A stretch of DNA of 64,000 nt, from positions 186,001 through 250,000 of the forward strand of contig OY969702.1 of NCBI GenBank assembly GCA_963702055.1, given 5' to 3'. Source of the stretch: CAWINX01 sp963702055. Lineage in GTDB: Bacteria; Actinomycetota; Thermoleophilia; Solirubrobacterales; 70-9. The notes under the pieces are model-generated. The model saw nothing but the letters and a program-made list of their open reading frames with translations, did not search any database and was not told where the DNA came from. The translations under genes and the position numbers were made by a program. Below, piece by piece: positions 29,226-38,791 of the stretch; the stretch's first letter is position 1; every line of letters starts with the position of its first letter.

Positions 29226-30062
29226 GTGTACCGAAAGCAAGTTCGCCGCCGTAGAGCGGTTCTCGCACTCCTCGTAATCAGCTCGTTCGCGCTGCTGACG
29301 TTCACCTACGGGCAGGGCTCGGGCGGTCTGCAGCGTGGCGTCAGTGCGGTGTTCAGCCCAGTCCAGGGGGTGGCCGACAGGGCGCTGAAGCCCGCTCGCG
29401 ACCTCGTCAACTGGTTCGACCAGACCTTCGACGCGCGCGGCGAGAACAGCCGCCTCAAGACCCAGCTGGACGAGCTGCGCCACAAGGTCGCGGCCGGCGA
29501 GGCGGCCAGCGCCGAGAACGCGCAACTGCGCAAGCTGGTCGGCCTGTCCGTCCCGCCCGGTTACCACCGAGTGGCGGGGCGGGTAATAGCCCGCTCTCCG
29601 ACGATCTGGTACTCGACGGTGACGATCGACGTCGGCAGTGACGACGGCGTCAGCGTCAACGACCCGGTGGTCGACGGCGACGGGCTGGTCGGGCGGATCA
29701 GGTCGGTGACCGGCGGCTCCTCGCAGGTGACGTTGATCACCGACCACTCCAGCGCCGTCTCGGCCGAGGTCGTTCCGCAGGGTGTGCAGGGGGTAATCAG
29801 GCCCGATGTCGGCAACCCGGAGCGGCTGGTCCTCGACTTCATCAACTCGAACACGCGCGTCCATCGCGGCCAGACCGTGATCACGGCAGGCTGGCGCGCC
29901 CAGGGCCTCGCTTCCCTGTTCCCACACGGAATCCCGGTGGGCAGCGTCACCGACGCCTCGATCCTCGCGCAGGAGGCTCAGCAACAGGTCGATCTGCGCC
30001 CCTTTGCCGACTTTCGCAACCTCGACCTGGTCGCGGTGCTGGCCGGGGGCTCTCGCCGATGA
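29226..30062 (+). CDS. mreC: Rod shape-determining protein MreC
   Basis: 278 residues from the GTG at 29226 (MYRKQVRRRR), which puts a basic cluster before the single transmembrane helix (VLALLVISSFALLTF). Then a coiled coil (about 70-105, ENSRLKTQLDELRHKV) and two beta-barrel domains (GRVIARSPTIWYSTVTIDVG, then GDGLVGRIRSVTG). It bridges MreB and the PBP2/RodA synthase in the periplasm-equivalent space. Its stop overlaps mreD as ATGA. Confidence 0.9.
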   Translation: MYRKQVRRRRAVLALLVISSFALLTFTYGQGSGGLQRGVSAVFSPVQGVADRALKPARDLVNWFDQTFDARGENSRLKTQLDELRHKVAAGEAASAENAQLRKLVGLSVPPGYHRVAGRVIARSPTIWYSTVTIDVGSDDGVSVNDPVVDGDGLVGRIRSVTGGSSQVTLITDHSSAVSAEVVPQGVQGVIRPDVGNPERLVLDFINSNTRVHRGQTVITAGWRAQGLASLFPHGIPVGSVTDASILAQEAQQQVDLRPFADFRNLDLVAVLAGGSRR

Positions 30063-30610
30063 TCGTCACCCCCAACATCCTCGCTCGCATCACCGCGATC
30101 GCGAGCGCCGGGGCGATCCTCCAGCTCTCCTTCTTCTCGCGCGTCGCGCTCTTCCACACCAGCCCCGACATCCTGCCCGCGCTGGTCGTCTCGCTGGGCC
30201 TGCTCGGCGGCAGCATGACCGGCGCGGTGAGCGGCTTCTCGATTGGGTTCCTGGTTGACTGCCTGCTGGTCGAGGCACTTGGCGCCACCTCGCTGGTCCT
30301 GCTCACGACCGGCTACCTCGCCGGCCTCTACCGCGAGCGCTTCCCGATCTCCGGCCGCCTCGTCGCGCCGCTGCTCTGCATGACCCTGACCCTGTTCGCC
30401 GAGCTGATGTTCGCGGCGCTGCAGCTGATGCTCGGAGTCGACGGCGCCCCGGTCAGCGGCCTGGTTGTGCGCGACATGCTGGTCAAGAGCATCTACGCCT
30501 TCTTCCTCGGCTGGCCGATCTACCTGGGCGTGCGCCGGGCTCTGCGTCCCGCCCTGGTCGAGGAGGAGGCGCTGCGGCGCCGCAAACCCCCAACGGTCCT
30601 GGGAACGTAG
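30059..30610 (+). CDS. mreD: Rod shape-determining protein MreD
   Basis: 183 residues, five or six transmembrane helices, basic C-terminal tail (RRALRPALVEEEALRRRKPP). Start overlaps the mreC stop (ATGA). Identification rests on topology and operon position; the sequence family diverges fast. Confidence 0.85.
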   Translation: MIVTPNILARITAIASAGAILQLSFFSRVALFHTSPDILPALVVSLGLLGGSMTGAVSGFSIGFLVDCLLVEALGATSLVLLTTGYLAGLYRERFPISGRLVAPLLCMTLTLFAELMFAALQLMLGVDGAPVSGLVVRDMLVKSIYAFFLGWPIYLGVRRALRPALVEEEALRRRKPPTVLGT

Positions 30611-30618
30611 GTCGCATC

Positions 30619-32490
30619 GTGTACCTGCGTCCCGAGGACAGGAACCCCCGGATCGGCAACCGGATGGCGCTTCGCATCGCGGTGGTGGGCGGCGTCGCGG
30701 TCGTCCTTTTCGCCGTGGTCTTCTTCCGCCTCTGGTACCTGCAGGTGGTCTCCGGCGGCAAGTACCTGGCCGAGGCGAACAACAACCGCACCCGCGAGGT
30801 CCGCGTCAGCGCCCCGCGCGGCACGATCCTCGATCGTAACGGCAAGCCGCTGGTCGAGAACCGCACCAGCCTGGCGCTTCAGATCAGTCCGCGGAAGCTG
30901 CCCCCCGATCCGGCCGAGCGCCACACCGAGCTGGCCAGGCTGGGATCCCTGACGCAGATGGCGCCGCGCCAGGTGCGACGGACGATGCGCCGGGCGCTGC
31001 GGCTCGACCCGAGCGCCCCGGTGACGCTGCGACGGGACGTCGGCTTCCATCTCGTCTACTACCTGCAGGAGAACGCGGCGAGGTTCCCGGGGGTGCAGGT
31101 ACAACGGGTCTTCGTTCGTCGCTACCCGGACGGCGCCCTTGCCGCTCACATCCTCGGCAGCGTCGGGGAGGTCAGTGAGCGCGAGCTGAGGGGGGGCGGC
31201 AACCGCGGCCTGCAGCCGGGAGACGAGATCGGCCAGGCGGGTGTCGAGTACTCCTACGACCGCTACCTGCGCGGCCACGCCGGCGCCACGCGGATCCAGG
31301 TCAACGCCCTCGGTCAGCCGACTCCGCATGGCCGGCTGGTTTCCAAGCCGCCGGCGCCGGGTGACAACCTGGAGCTGACGATCCGCTCTGACGTGCAGGC
31401 CGCCGGCGAGGCGGCGCTCGCCGCCCAGGGGCTGCCGGGGGCGTTCGTGACGATGAACGTCCACAACGGCCAGATCCTCGGGATGGGCTCCTTCCCGACC
31501 TTCGACCCCTCGGTCTTCACCCGGCCGATGACCCAGAGCCAGGTCAACGCTCTCTATCGCGACCCCGTCTCCGCGCCGCTCACCGATCGCGCCATGCAGG
31601 GGCTCTACCCGACCGGTTCGACCTTCAAGTTGATCACCGCACTCGCGGCGCTCAGCGACGGCGTGATCACCGCCAACACGCCGATAACCGACAACGGCGG
31701 CTACACGGCCGGAGGGATCACCTTCCACAATGCCGGCGGCGCCGCCTACGGAACGCTCAGTCTGATTCCCGCGCTGCAGGTGTCCGATGACGTCTTCTTC
31801 TACACGCTGGGCGCCCGGATGAACGGGACGCTGGATCTGCAGCGGTGGGCGCACGCGTTGGGGATCGGGCGCCCAACCGGCATCGACCTCCCTGGCGCGG
31901 CGACCGGGTTGTTGCCGACCCCGAGTTGGCGCGACCAGCTCTACCGCAAGCAGCTGACCGACCGGCCCTGGTCGGTCGGCGACAACATCCTGCTCGCCAC
32001 CGGCCAGGGCGATCTACAGACCAATCCGCTGCAGATGGCGGTCGCCTACGCCACCCTCGGCAACGGCGGCACGGTGGTCACCCCGCACGTCGGAATGCAG
32101 GTCAACGACGCCGCCGGTCGGGTGGTGCGGGAGTTCGACCCGCCCGCTCGCCGTCACGTACACATCGACCCCGCCTACCGTGCTGCCATCCTTCAGGGTC
32201 TTCACGACGCGGCGCAGTCTCCGGGCGGAACCTCCTACGCTGTATTCGGCGGCTTCCCGGTCCCGGTCGCCGGTAAGACCGGAACCGCCCAGCGCCCGCC
32301 GCATCCCGACCAGTCCTGGTACATCGTGCTCGCCCCCTATCCCAACCCGCAGATTGTCACCGCCGTCACCATCGAGGGCGGCGGCTTCGGCGCCGACTCG
32401 GCGGCCCCCGCGGCGGAGCAGATCCTTTCGGCGTACTTCAAGAAGCACTCGACCGGCCCGGCCGGGCCCAACGGCGGGAGCCCAGGCTGA
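30619..32490 (+). CDS. mrdA: Penicillin-binding protein 2 (elongasome transpeptidase)
   Basis: 623 residues from a GTG. One N-terminal membrane helix (about 20-45), then the PBP dimer domain starting REVRVSAPRGTILDRNG. Transpeptidase motifs: Ser334 in PTGSTFKLI (SxxK), SDD in QVSDDVFFY (the SxD form usual for PBP2), and KTG in AGKTGTAQ. It cross-links new peptidoglycan during side-wall growth. Stop overlaps rodA start as TGATG. Confidence 0.95.
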   Translation: MYLRPEDRNPRIGNRMALRIAVVGGVAVVLFAVVFFRLWYLQVVSGGKYLAEANNNRTREVRVSAPRGTILDRNGKPLVENRTSLALQISPRKLPPDPAERHTELARLGSLTQMAPRQVRRTMRRALRLDPSAPVTLRRDVGFHLVYYLQENAARFPGVQVQRVFVRRYPDGALAAHILGSVGEVSERELRGGGNRGLQPGDEIGQAGVEYSYDRYLRGHAGATRIQVNALGQPTPHGRLVSKPPAPGDNLELTIRSDVQAAGEAALAAQGLPGAFVTMNVHNGQILGMGSFPTFDPSVFTRPMTQSQVNALYRDPVSAPLTDRAMQGLYPTGSTFKLITALAALSDGVITANTPITDNGGYTAGGITFHNAGGAAYGTLSLIPALQVSDDVFFYTLGARMNGTLDLQRWAHALGIGRPTGIDLPGAATGLLPTPSWRDQLYRKQLTDRPWSVGDNILLATGQGDLQTNPLQMAVAYATLGNGGTVVTPHVGMQVNDAAGRVVREFDPPARRHVHIDPAYRAAILQGLHDAAQSPGGTSYAVFGGFPVPVAGKTGTAQRPPHPDQSWYIVLAPYPNPQIVTAVTIEGGGFGADSAAPAAEQILSAYFKKHSTGPAGPNGGSPG

Positions 32491-33686
32491 TGTACGCGAC
32501 CCGCGCCCGCCAAGCCCGCCCCGAGGTCTTCGCCCCCCGGCCCGGCATCGCCGACCGACTCGGGCTCTCTTACATGGACGGCACGCTGGCATTCTCGGCG
32601 ATCGCCCTGGTCTGCTTCAGCGTCTTCACGCTGAGCCAGGCTACGCTCGGGGACGTGCCCGGCAGCCCCCATTACTACGTCGACCGGCAGGCCATCTACG
32701 GCCTGCTCGGCATCGCCGGCATGCTGGCGCTCACCCGCATCGACTACTCGCGCTTCCGCGAGTTGCGGGTCGGCATCTACACCTTCCTCTGCGTGAGCAT
32801 CTCGATGGTCTTCCTGTTCGGCTTTGCGGCGCGCGGCTCACGGCGCTCCTTCGACCTGCCGTTCTTCAGTTTCCAGCCATCGGAGCTCGGCAAGCTCCTG
32901 CTTGTGCTCGCGCTTGCCGGGTTCGTCGTCGATGGCGCCAGGCGAGGCTCGGACAGGCAGCGCACGGTGCGCTACCTGTGCCTTGGCCTCGCACCGGCTG
33001 CTCTCGTTTTCCTGCAGCCCGACCTCGGCACCTCCTTGGTGTTCGCGGTCGCAACCCTCGCCGTCATGTACTTCGGAGGCGTCCCCTGGACGCACTTCGC
33101 GGTGATCGGCGGGGCCCTCGTCGCACTCATAGCCCTGGTTTTGGCAGTGGCTCCCGCAGTCGGGACGCCGGTGCTGAAGGGCTACCAGGAGCAGAGGCTC
33201 ACCTCTTTCCTGCACCCCAGCCAGGACCCCGGCGGCGCGGGTTACCAGCAGCAACAGTCAGTGACCGCGATCGGCTCCGGTGAAAAGACCGGCCGAGGCG
33301 ATCACGCCACACAGACGCGGCTCGACTTCGTCCCTGAGCGGCACACCGACTTCATCTTCGCGGTGATCGGTGAGCGCTACGGATTCGCGGGAGCCGCGCT
33401 CGTCCTGTCCCTCTACGCCCTGCTGATCTGGCGGGCGCTGCGGATAGTGAGCGTTTCGAAGAACTCCTACGGGGCCCTGGTGGCAGGCGGCATCGCCGTC
33501 ATGCTGCTGTTCCAGGTCTTCGTCAACGTGGGGATGAGCCTCGGGATCATGCCGATCACCGGGATACCCCTGCCGCTGATGAGCTACGGAGGGTCGTCGG
33601 TTCTGGCGACCTTCCTGGCGATCGGGGTGCTTCAGAGCGTCCACATGCAAGCGCGTCTCAGCCAGAGAGGCGGGTTCGCCTGGTGA
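32490..33686 (+). CDS. rodA: RodA, SEDS-family peptidoglycan glycosyltransferase
   Basis: 398 residues, about ten membrane helices. SEDS marks: FSFQPSELGKLLLVLALA, then QPDLGTSLVF, and GIPLPLMSYGGSSVLATF near the end. It polymerises lipid II strands with PBP2. The long extracellular loop after helix 7 (GYQEQRLTSFLHPSQDPGGA) is the region that contacts the PBP. Last gene of the mre operon. Confidence 0.95.
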   Translation: MYATRARQARPEVFAPRPGIADRLGLSYMDGTLAFSAIALVCFSVFTLSQATLGDVPGSPHYYVDRQAIYGLLGIAGMLALTRIDYSRFRELRVGIYTFLCVSISMVFLFGFAARGSRRSFDLPFFSFQPSELGKLLLVLALAGFVVDGARRGSDRQRTVRYLCLGLAPAALVFLQPDLGTSLVFAVATLAVMYFGGVPWTHFAVIGGALVALIALVLAVAPAVGTPVLKGYQEQRLTSFLHPSQDPGGAGYQQQQSVTAIGSGEKTGRGDHATQTRLDFVPERHTDFIFAVIGERYGFAGAALVLSLYALLIWRALRIVSVSKNSYGALVAGGIAVMLLFQVFVNVGMSLGIMPITGIPLPLMSYGGSSVLATFLAIGVLQSVHMQARLSQRGGFAW

Positions 33687-33738
33687 CCCCTCGAACGAGG
33701 CCCCGGCGAGCGCGTAACTATCTGAACTGAGCTAACGA

Positions 33739-35478
33739 ATGAAAAAGACAATTCTGGTGTCCGCCGATCGCGGCGAGACACGCGTCGCCGTCCTCGAGTC
33801 GAAGACGAAAGGCGGCAAGCGAGACGTGGCGGAGCTCTACATAGAGCGACGCGGCCGGCGCTCGATCGTCGGCAACATCTACAAGGGGAAGGTCGACAAC
33901 GTCCTTCCCGGCATGGAGGCCGCCTTCGTCGATATCGGCCTTGAGCGCAACGGCTTCCTGCACGTCGACGAGATCGTCCTGCCGGGCGGCGAGCAGGCGC
34001 CGAAGCGGGGCCGGGGAACCGGCCGCCGGATCGACGAGCTGATCAAGCCTGGGCAGGAGATCGTCGTGCAGGTCGTCAAGGACCCGCTGAAGACGAAGGG
34101 CGCGCGGCTCTCGATGAACGTCTCGATCGCCGGTCGCTACCTGGTCTACGCCCCGCAGGGCACCGGAGTCGGGGTCAGTCGAAGGCTGAGCGACTCCGAG
34201 CGTGACCGCCTGCGCAAGATGGTCGACCGCACCTACAAAGGGCCCGGCGGGCTGATCGTCCGCACCGCCGCGCACGGAGCGAAAAAATCGGACTTCGTGC
34301 GCGAGGTGGGCTACCTGCACAAGCTCAACGACGTGCTGGAGCGCCGCACCGAGCAGATCAAGGCGCCCGACCTGGTCTTCCAGGAGGCCGACCTCCCGGT
34401 GCGGGTCCTGCGCGACGTCTTCCTGGTCGACTTCGAGAAAGCGATCATCGACTCGCCGAAGCAGCTGGAGCGGGTCACCTCCTTCTTCCAGCGCACGGCG
34501 CCGGAGCTGGTCGATTCGGTCGAGCTGTACGAGGACCGCAAGCCGCTGTTCGAGAAATGGGGGATCGACAAGGAGATCGAGTCGACGCTCAACCGGCGGG
34601 TCGACCTGCCCTCGGGCGGCTATCTGATCATCGACTACGCCGAGGCGCTGACCGTGATCGACGTCAACAGCGGCAGCTTCACCGGCCGCGGCAAAGGCGG
34701 CCTCGAGGAGACGATCACCAAGGTCAACACCGAGGCGGCGGACGAAGTCGTGCGTCAGCTCCGGCTCCGCGATATCGGCGGGATCATCGTCATCGACTTC
34801 ATCGACATGGCGCGGGCGCGCAACCGCGACAAAGTGCTGAAGACGCTGCGCAAAGCGCTCGACGCCGACAAGTCGAAGAGCTACGTGGTCGAGGTCTCGC
34901 CGCTCGGGCTGGTCGAGATGACGAGGCAGAACGTCACCGACGGGGTGCGGGAGATCCTCACCGCTCCGTGCCCGACCTGCGCCGGGGAGGGCGTCGTCCT
35001 CTCGGCGGAGACGGTGGCGCTGGAGGGACTGCGTGAGATGCGAGACATCGCGGCCGAGCACTCCAAGCCGGAGGCGTTCCTGGTGCGCGTCAACCCGAAA
35101 GTCGCCGCGCAGCTGATCGACCCCGACAGCGGGCTCGCCGAGCTGGAGGCCGAGACCGGCAAGCAGTTCCACTTCGAAGGCGGCGAAGCGCTGTCGATCG
35201 ACACCTTCGACCTGGTCGAGAGCGGCAGCCGCGAGGAGATCGAGGAGCGGGCGCTTCCCTTCAAGGTCGGCGAGGAGGTGCTGGTCAAGATCGACGAGCC
35301 GCACATGTACAACGCCGACGACGCGGTCGCCCGGGTCGATTCCTACATCGTCAGCGTCACCGGCGGGGGCCGCTTCGTGGGCGAACGAAAGCTGGTCCGG
35401 ATCGAGCGGGTCGAGCGCTCCGCCGCGGTCGCCTCGCTAGACTCCTCCGGCTCCAGCAACGGCGGCAAGGACAGGTAG
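33739..35478 (+). CDS. rng: Ribonuclease E/G family endoribonuclease
   Basis: 579 residues. S1-like domain near the start (GRRSIVGNIYKGKVDNVLPG, then AFVDIGLERNGFLHVDE). Catalytic aspartates in LTVIDVNSGSF and GIIVIDFIDMARARNRDK. Zinc-link CPTC after the nuclease domain. A C-terminal segment of about 60 residues (FKVGEEVLVKIDEPH) resembles a TRAM-type beta-barrel. It lacks the long disordered scaffold of E. coli RNase E and so is nearer RNase G in size; rng or rne is equally defensible. It acts in rRNA processing and mRNA decay. rplU starts 3 bp downstream. Confidence 0.93.
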   Translation: MKKTILVSADRGETRVAVLESKTKGGKRDVAELYIERRGRRSIVGNIYKGKVDNVLPGMEAAFVDIGLERNGFLHVDEIVLPGGEQAPKRGRGTGRRIDELIKPGQEIVVQVVKDPLKTKGARLSMNVSIAGRYLVYAPQGTGVGVSRRLSDSERDRLRKMVDRTYKGPGGLIVRTAAHGAKKSDFVREVGYLHKLNDVLERRTEQIKAPDLVFQEADLPVRVLRDVFLVDFEKAIIDSPKQLERVTSFFQRTAPELVDSVELYEDRKPLFEKWGIDKEIESTLNRRVDLPSGGYLIIDYAEALTVIDVNSGSFTGRGKGGLEETITKVNTEAADEVVRQLRLRDIGGIIVIDFIDMARARNRDKVLKTLRKALDADKSKSYVVEVSPLGLVEMTRQNVTDGVREILTAPCPTCAGEGVVLSAETVALEGLREMRDIAAEHSKPEAFLVRVNPKVAAQLIDPDSGLAELEAETGKQFHFEGGEALSIDTFDLVESGSREEIEERALPFKVGEEVLVKIDEPHMYNADDAVARVDSYIVSVTGGGRFVGERKLVRIERVERSAAVASLDSSGSSNGGKDR

Positions 35479-35481
35479 AGC

Positions 35482-35841
35482 ATGTACGCGGTGGTTGAAA
35501 CCGGTGGCAAGCAGTACAAGGTCGAAAAGGGCACGTCGCTGCTCGTCGATCGCCTCAGCGCCAAAGAGGGCGAGAAGGTCTCCCTTCGCCCGGTGATGTT
35601 CCGCGACAAAGAGGTCGTCGCGGAGCCGAAGGAGCTGGAGAAGGTGAAGGTCGAGGCGACCGTCGCCGAGCACCTGCGCGGACCGAAGCTGAAGGTCTTC
35701 AAATACAAGCCGAAGAAGGGCTACCGTCGCCGCGCCGGCCATCGCTCCGAGCTGACCAAGCTCGAGGTGACCGAGGTCAAAATGACCGCGCGCAAACCGG
35801 CGGCGAAAAAAGCGAAAGAGGAGGCCGAGGATGGCTCATAA
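35482..35841 (+). CDS. rplU: 50S ribosomal protein L21
   Basis: 119 residues. YAVVETGGKQYKVEKG at the N-terminus and FKYKPKKGYRRRAGHR are the L21 signatures. The C-terminal 20 residues are a Lys/Ala/Glu-rich tail. Overlaps rpmA by 11 bases. Confidence 0.97.
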   Translation: MYAVVETGGKQYKVEKGTSLLVDRLSAKEGEKVSLRPVMFRDKEVVAEPKELEKVKVEATVAEHLRGPKLKVFKYKPKKGYRRRAGHRSELTKLEVTEVKMTARKPAAKKAKEEAEDGS

Positions 35842-36082
35842 GAAGGGGCTCGGCTCCAGCCGCAACGGGCGTGACTCCAACCCCAAGATGCTCGGGGTCA
35901 AGGTCTTCGCGGGGCAGCAGGTGAGCGGCGGCGAGATCATCGTCCGCCAGCGCGGCACCCGCTTTTGGCCCGGCGACGGCACCGGCCTGGGCCGCGACCA
36001 CACGATCTTCGCCACCCGGCCTGGCACCGTGGAGTTCAAGACGGCCCGCAGGGGTCGGACCATTTCGGTTCTTCAGGACTAG
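35831..36082 (+). CDS. rpmA: 50S ribosomal protein L27
   Basis: 83 residues. The N-terminus AHKKGLGSSRNGRDSNPK reaches into the peptidyl-transferase centre; there is no cleavable extension of the Firmicutes type. QRGTRFWPGDGTGLGRDHT is standard. A long perfect hairpin starts nine bases after the stop. Confidence 0.97.
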   Translation: MAHKKGLGSSRNGRDSNPKMLGVKVFAGQQVSGGEIIVRQRGTRFWPGDGTGLGRDHTIFATRPGTVEFKTARRGRTISVLQD

Positions 36083-36090
36083 TTGTGGGG

Positions 36091-36165
36091 GAGGGCGTCG
36101 GGGGTGTCTCCCGAGCGCTATCCCTTCGGGTAGCGCCGCGCTCGGGAGACACCCCCGACGCCCTC
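36091..36165. terminator. Perfect 28-bp inverted repeat between rpmA and obgE
   Basis: Arms at 36091-36118 and 36138-36165 are exact reverse complements (28 bp), with a 19-base loop that can itself fold (GCGCTA pairing with TAGCGC). It begins nine bases after the rpmA stop. No T run follows closely; four T occur ten bases later. It can work as a terminator or attenuator between the ribosomal genes and obgE. The perfection and length are unusual for a plain terminator. Confidence 0.6.
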
Positions 36166-36214
36166 TGCGACACGTTTTGAAGAGCCGAGTAGTCCGTACC
36201 CTGCTCGCTAGCTG

Positions 36215-37510
36215 ATGTATGACAGGGCGAAGATCTGGGTCGAGGGTGGGGCCGGCGGCAACGGGTGCGTGAGCTTTCGTCGGGAGGCCCACGTTCCGAA
36301 GGGCGGGCCCGATGGCGGCGACGGCGGTCATGGTGGTGACGTGGTGCTCGTTTGCGACGCGTCGCGTCGCGACCTGGGGGAGATGAGGGGATCGCGGCAT
36401 TTCCGCGCCGGGCGCGGCCGCCACGGGCAGGGGTCCAACAAGCACGGGGCGCGCGGAGAGGACCGCTTGATTCAGGTTCCCTCCGGGACGCAGGCGGTCG
36501 GTGTCGACGGCAGCGAGATCGACCTCGTCGAGCCCGGGCAGCGCGCCGTCGTCGCGCACGGAGGGCGTGGGGGACACGGCAACAAGCGCTTCGCCACCTC
36601 CACCCGCCAGGCCCCCCGCTTTGCCGAGAAGGGGACCGCCGGCGAGGCCGGGTGGATCGAGCTGCAACTGAAACTGCTGGCCGACGTCGGGCTGATCGGC
36701 CTGCCCAACGCGGGGAAGTCCTCACTGTTGGGACGGCTGACCAGGGCGGCGCCGAAAGTGGCCGACTACCCGTTCACGACCCTGGAGCCGGTGCTCGGCA
36801 CGATTGACGGCGACGATCGCCAGGCGGTGCTGGCCGACATTCCCGGCTTGATCGAGGGCGCCGCAGACGGCGCCGGCTTGGGCCACGAGTTCCTCGCCCA
36901 CGTTGAGCGCTGCGCGATGCTCGTCCACCTGGTTGAGGTGGCGCCGCTGGAGGGGGACCCGGTCGCCAACTACGAGGCGGTGCGCAACGAGCTCTCCTTT
37001 CACGGCGCCGGCCTCGACCTGCTTCCCGAGCTGGTCGTTCTCTCAAAGCGGGATCTGCTTGAGGCCGGCCAGGTCGACGAGGCGCTTGCCGAGTGGAGCG
37101 AGTGGCTGGGTGACCGAGCGCTCGGGGTGCTCGCCGTCTCCTCGGCGACCGGAGAGGGGCTGGAGGAGCTGCGCGGTCGCATCCTTGCTGCATTGCCTGG
37201 ACTTCCCGAGCAGGCCGACGGTGGCGGGGCGCCGTCCGGTGACTTCGAGGCCGAGCACCGGGTCTACCGACCTGCCGGCGAAGGGGGCTACTGGATCGAG
37301 GCGGAGGGGGAGGGCGCTTTCCGAGTTGTCGGCCGGGGCGTCGAGCTGCTCTTCGAGCGCCACGACCTCTCCAACGAGGAGGCGCTTGCCTACCTTGAGC
37401 AGAGGCTCAAGGAGATCGGTGTGGTCGCGGCCCTGAAGAGGGCCGGCTTCGAGTCGGGCGATGAGGTGCGGATCGGCGAAGAGGTCTTCGAACTCGACCC
37501 GGCTTCTTAG
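36215..37510 (+). CDS. obgE: GTPase ObgE/CgtA
   Basis: 431 residues. Gly-rich Obg domain (1-158, e.g. GGPDGGDGGHGGDVVLV), then G domain: P-loop GLPNAGKSS, switch region PFTTLEP, DIPGLIEGA, and SKRD for the base. C-terminal OCT domain (about 340-425). It is a 50S assembly and stress GTPase. The order rplU-rpmA-obgE-proB-proA-nadD-rsfS is widespread in Gram-positive bacteria. Confidence 0.96.
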   Translation: MYDRAKIWVEGGAGGNGCVSFRREAHVPKGGPDGGDGGHGGDVVLVCDASRRDLGEMRGSRHFRAGRGRHGQGSNKHGARGEDRLIQVPSGTQAVGVDGSEIDLVEPGQRAVVAHGGRGGHGNKRFATSTRQAPRFAEKGTAGEAGWIELQLKLLADVGLIGLPNAGKSSLLGRLTRAAPKVADYPFTTLEPVLGTIDGDDRQAVLADIPGLIEGAADGAGLGHEFLAHVERCAMLVHLVEVAPLEGDPVANYEAVRNELSFHGAGLDLLPELVVLSKRDLLEAGQVDEALAEWSEWLGDRALGVLAVSSATGEGLEELRGRILAALPGLPEQADGGGAPSGDFEAEHRVYRPAGEGGYWIEAEGEGAFRVVGRGVELLFERHDLSNEEALAYLEQRLKEIGVVAALKRAGFESGDEVRIGEEVFELDPAS

Positions 37511-37672
37511 AACCCGCCTCAAAGTCCCCGCGCACGCCTGGCGGCGCCGGACACACTTCGCGGGGCGGCGTCCTCAGTCGGCCAAATAGCGCTGCCATTC
37601 GGCCTCCCTGCGTCCTACCCCCGCTCGGTCCGGCACTCGCCAGTCGCACACGCGGGCTTTGGGGCAGGTTCT

Positions 37673-37678
37673 TAGACT
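37673..37678 (+). promoter_or_regulatory. -10 hexamer TAGACT of proB
   Basis: TAGACT, nine bases before the ATG at 37688. The 177-bp gap after obgE also contains a weak inverted repeat (CCCCGCG at 37526 with CGCGGGG at 37559) that may end obgE transcription. Confidence 0.5.
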
Positions 37679-37687
37679 GCGGGGGCC

Positions 37688-38776
37688 ATGACCCTCGTCG
37701 TAAAGCTCGGATCCTCGATCGTCGCCGCCGACGACGGTGAGCTGCGCGCCGACGTGCTCGACTCTGTCTGCGCGCAAGTCGCCGCGCTGGAGCAGGACGG
37801 CGAGCGGGTGGTGATGGTCACCTCCGGGGCGATCGCCCGGGGGATGCGCCTGTTGGAGCTGCCGGCTCGCCCGCGGTCGATGGACGAGCTGCAGGCGGCC
37901 TCGGCGATCGGCCAGGGCGACCTCTTCCGCGCCTACGAGAGTCGCCTGGCCGGGCACGGCACGCGGGCGGCGCAGGTGCTGCTCACCGCCGCCGACATCG
38001 CCGCGCGGACCAATTACCTGAACGCCCGCCAGACCTTGCGCAGGTTGGTCGAGTGGGGGGTGGTGCCGGTCGTCAACGAGAACGACACCACCGCGACCGA
38101 CGAGATCACCTTCGGCGACAACGATTTCCTCGCCGCCCAGGTGGCGATCCTGCTCGACGCCCGGTTACTGGTTCTGCTCAGCGATGTCGACGGCCTACAC
38201 GCGGCCGATCCGCGGCTGGACCCGGATGCCGGCTTGATCTCCGAGGTCAACGATTTCGCCGAGCTCGCGTCGTTGGAGATCGGCGACCGCACCTCGGCCT
38301 TCGGCTCGGGCGGCATGCGCAGCAAGGTCGCCGCGGCCGAGATGGCGAGCGAAGCGGGAATCCCGGCGGTGATCTGCAACGGGACCGAGGAGGGGACGCT
38401 CAGCGGTGCGGCAAACGGCGGTGAAGTTGGGACCCGTTTCGCGGCTCAGCCGTCAAAAGCATCGAGCTTCAAGTTGTGGCTCAAATACGCGAAGCCCGTA
38501 CACGGCCGGCTCGTCGTCGACGAGGGCGCCGCCCGGGTCCTGCGCGACAGCGGCTCAAGCCTGCTGCCGGTCGGGGTCACGGGCGTTGAGGGCAGCTTCG
38601 ACGCGGGAGATGCTGTGGAGGTGGCCGCGAACGGATCGGTGATCGGCAAGGGCATCGTCGACTACTCAGCTAACGAACTAACTCGTGTAATCGGAATGAA
38701 GAGCGAGCAGGTGCGAGAGCTGCTTCCGCACGCGGCCAACGAAGTGATCCACCGTGATCGCTTCGTCTTGCTCTAA
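37688..38776 (+). CDS. proB: Glutamate 5-kinase
   Basis: 362 residues. Amino-acid kinase fold: VVKLGSSIVAADDG, VTSGAIARGM, VNENDTTATDEITFGDND, and GSGGMRSKVAAAEMA. A C-terminal PUA domain follows from about residue 275 (GRLVVDEGAARVLRDSGSS). It makes glutamyl-5-phosphate, the first step of proline synthesis, and is normally feedback-inhibited by proline through this kinase domain. proA follows but is frameshifted. Confidence 0.95.
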   Translation: MTLVVKLGSSIVAADDGELRADVLDSVCAQVAALEQDGERVVMVTSGAIARGMRLLELPARPRSMDELQAASAIGQGDLFRAYESRLAGHGTRAAQVLLTAADIAARTNYLNARQTLRRLVEWGVVPVVNENDTTATDEITFGDNDFLAAQVAILLDARLLVLLSDVDGLHAADPRLDPDAGLISEVNDFAELASLEIGDRTSAFGSGGMRSKVAAAEMASEAGIPAVICNGTEEGTLSGAANGGEVGTRFAAQPSKASSFKLWLKYAKPVHGRLVVDEGAARVLRDSGSSLLPVGVTGVEGSFDAGDAVEVAANGSVIGKGIVDYSANELTRVIGMKSEQVRELLPHAANEVIHRDRFVLL

Positions 38777-38791
38777 GCGAAAGGCTCAGAT

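Noticed and set aside
30634..30655. A sixth palindromic element copy near the mrdA start (GAGGACAGGAACCCCCGG)
   Set aside because: Only GACAGGA matches; no CCGCGGGT arm or hairpin is present, and the sequence is ordinary mrdA coding.
31790..31800. Loss of the SxN motif in PBP2 (SDD)
   Set aside because: SxD at this place is normal in the PBP2 class, so it is not an anomaly.
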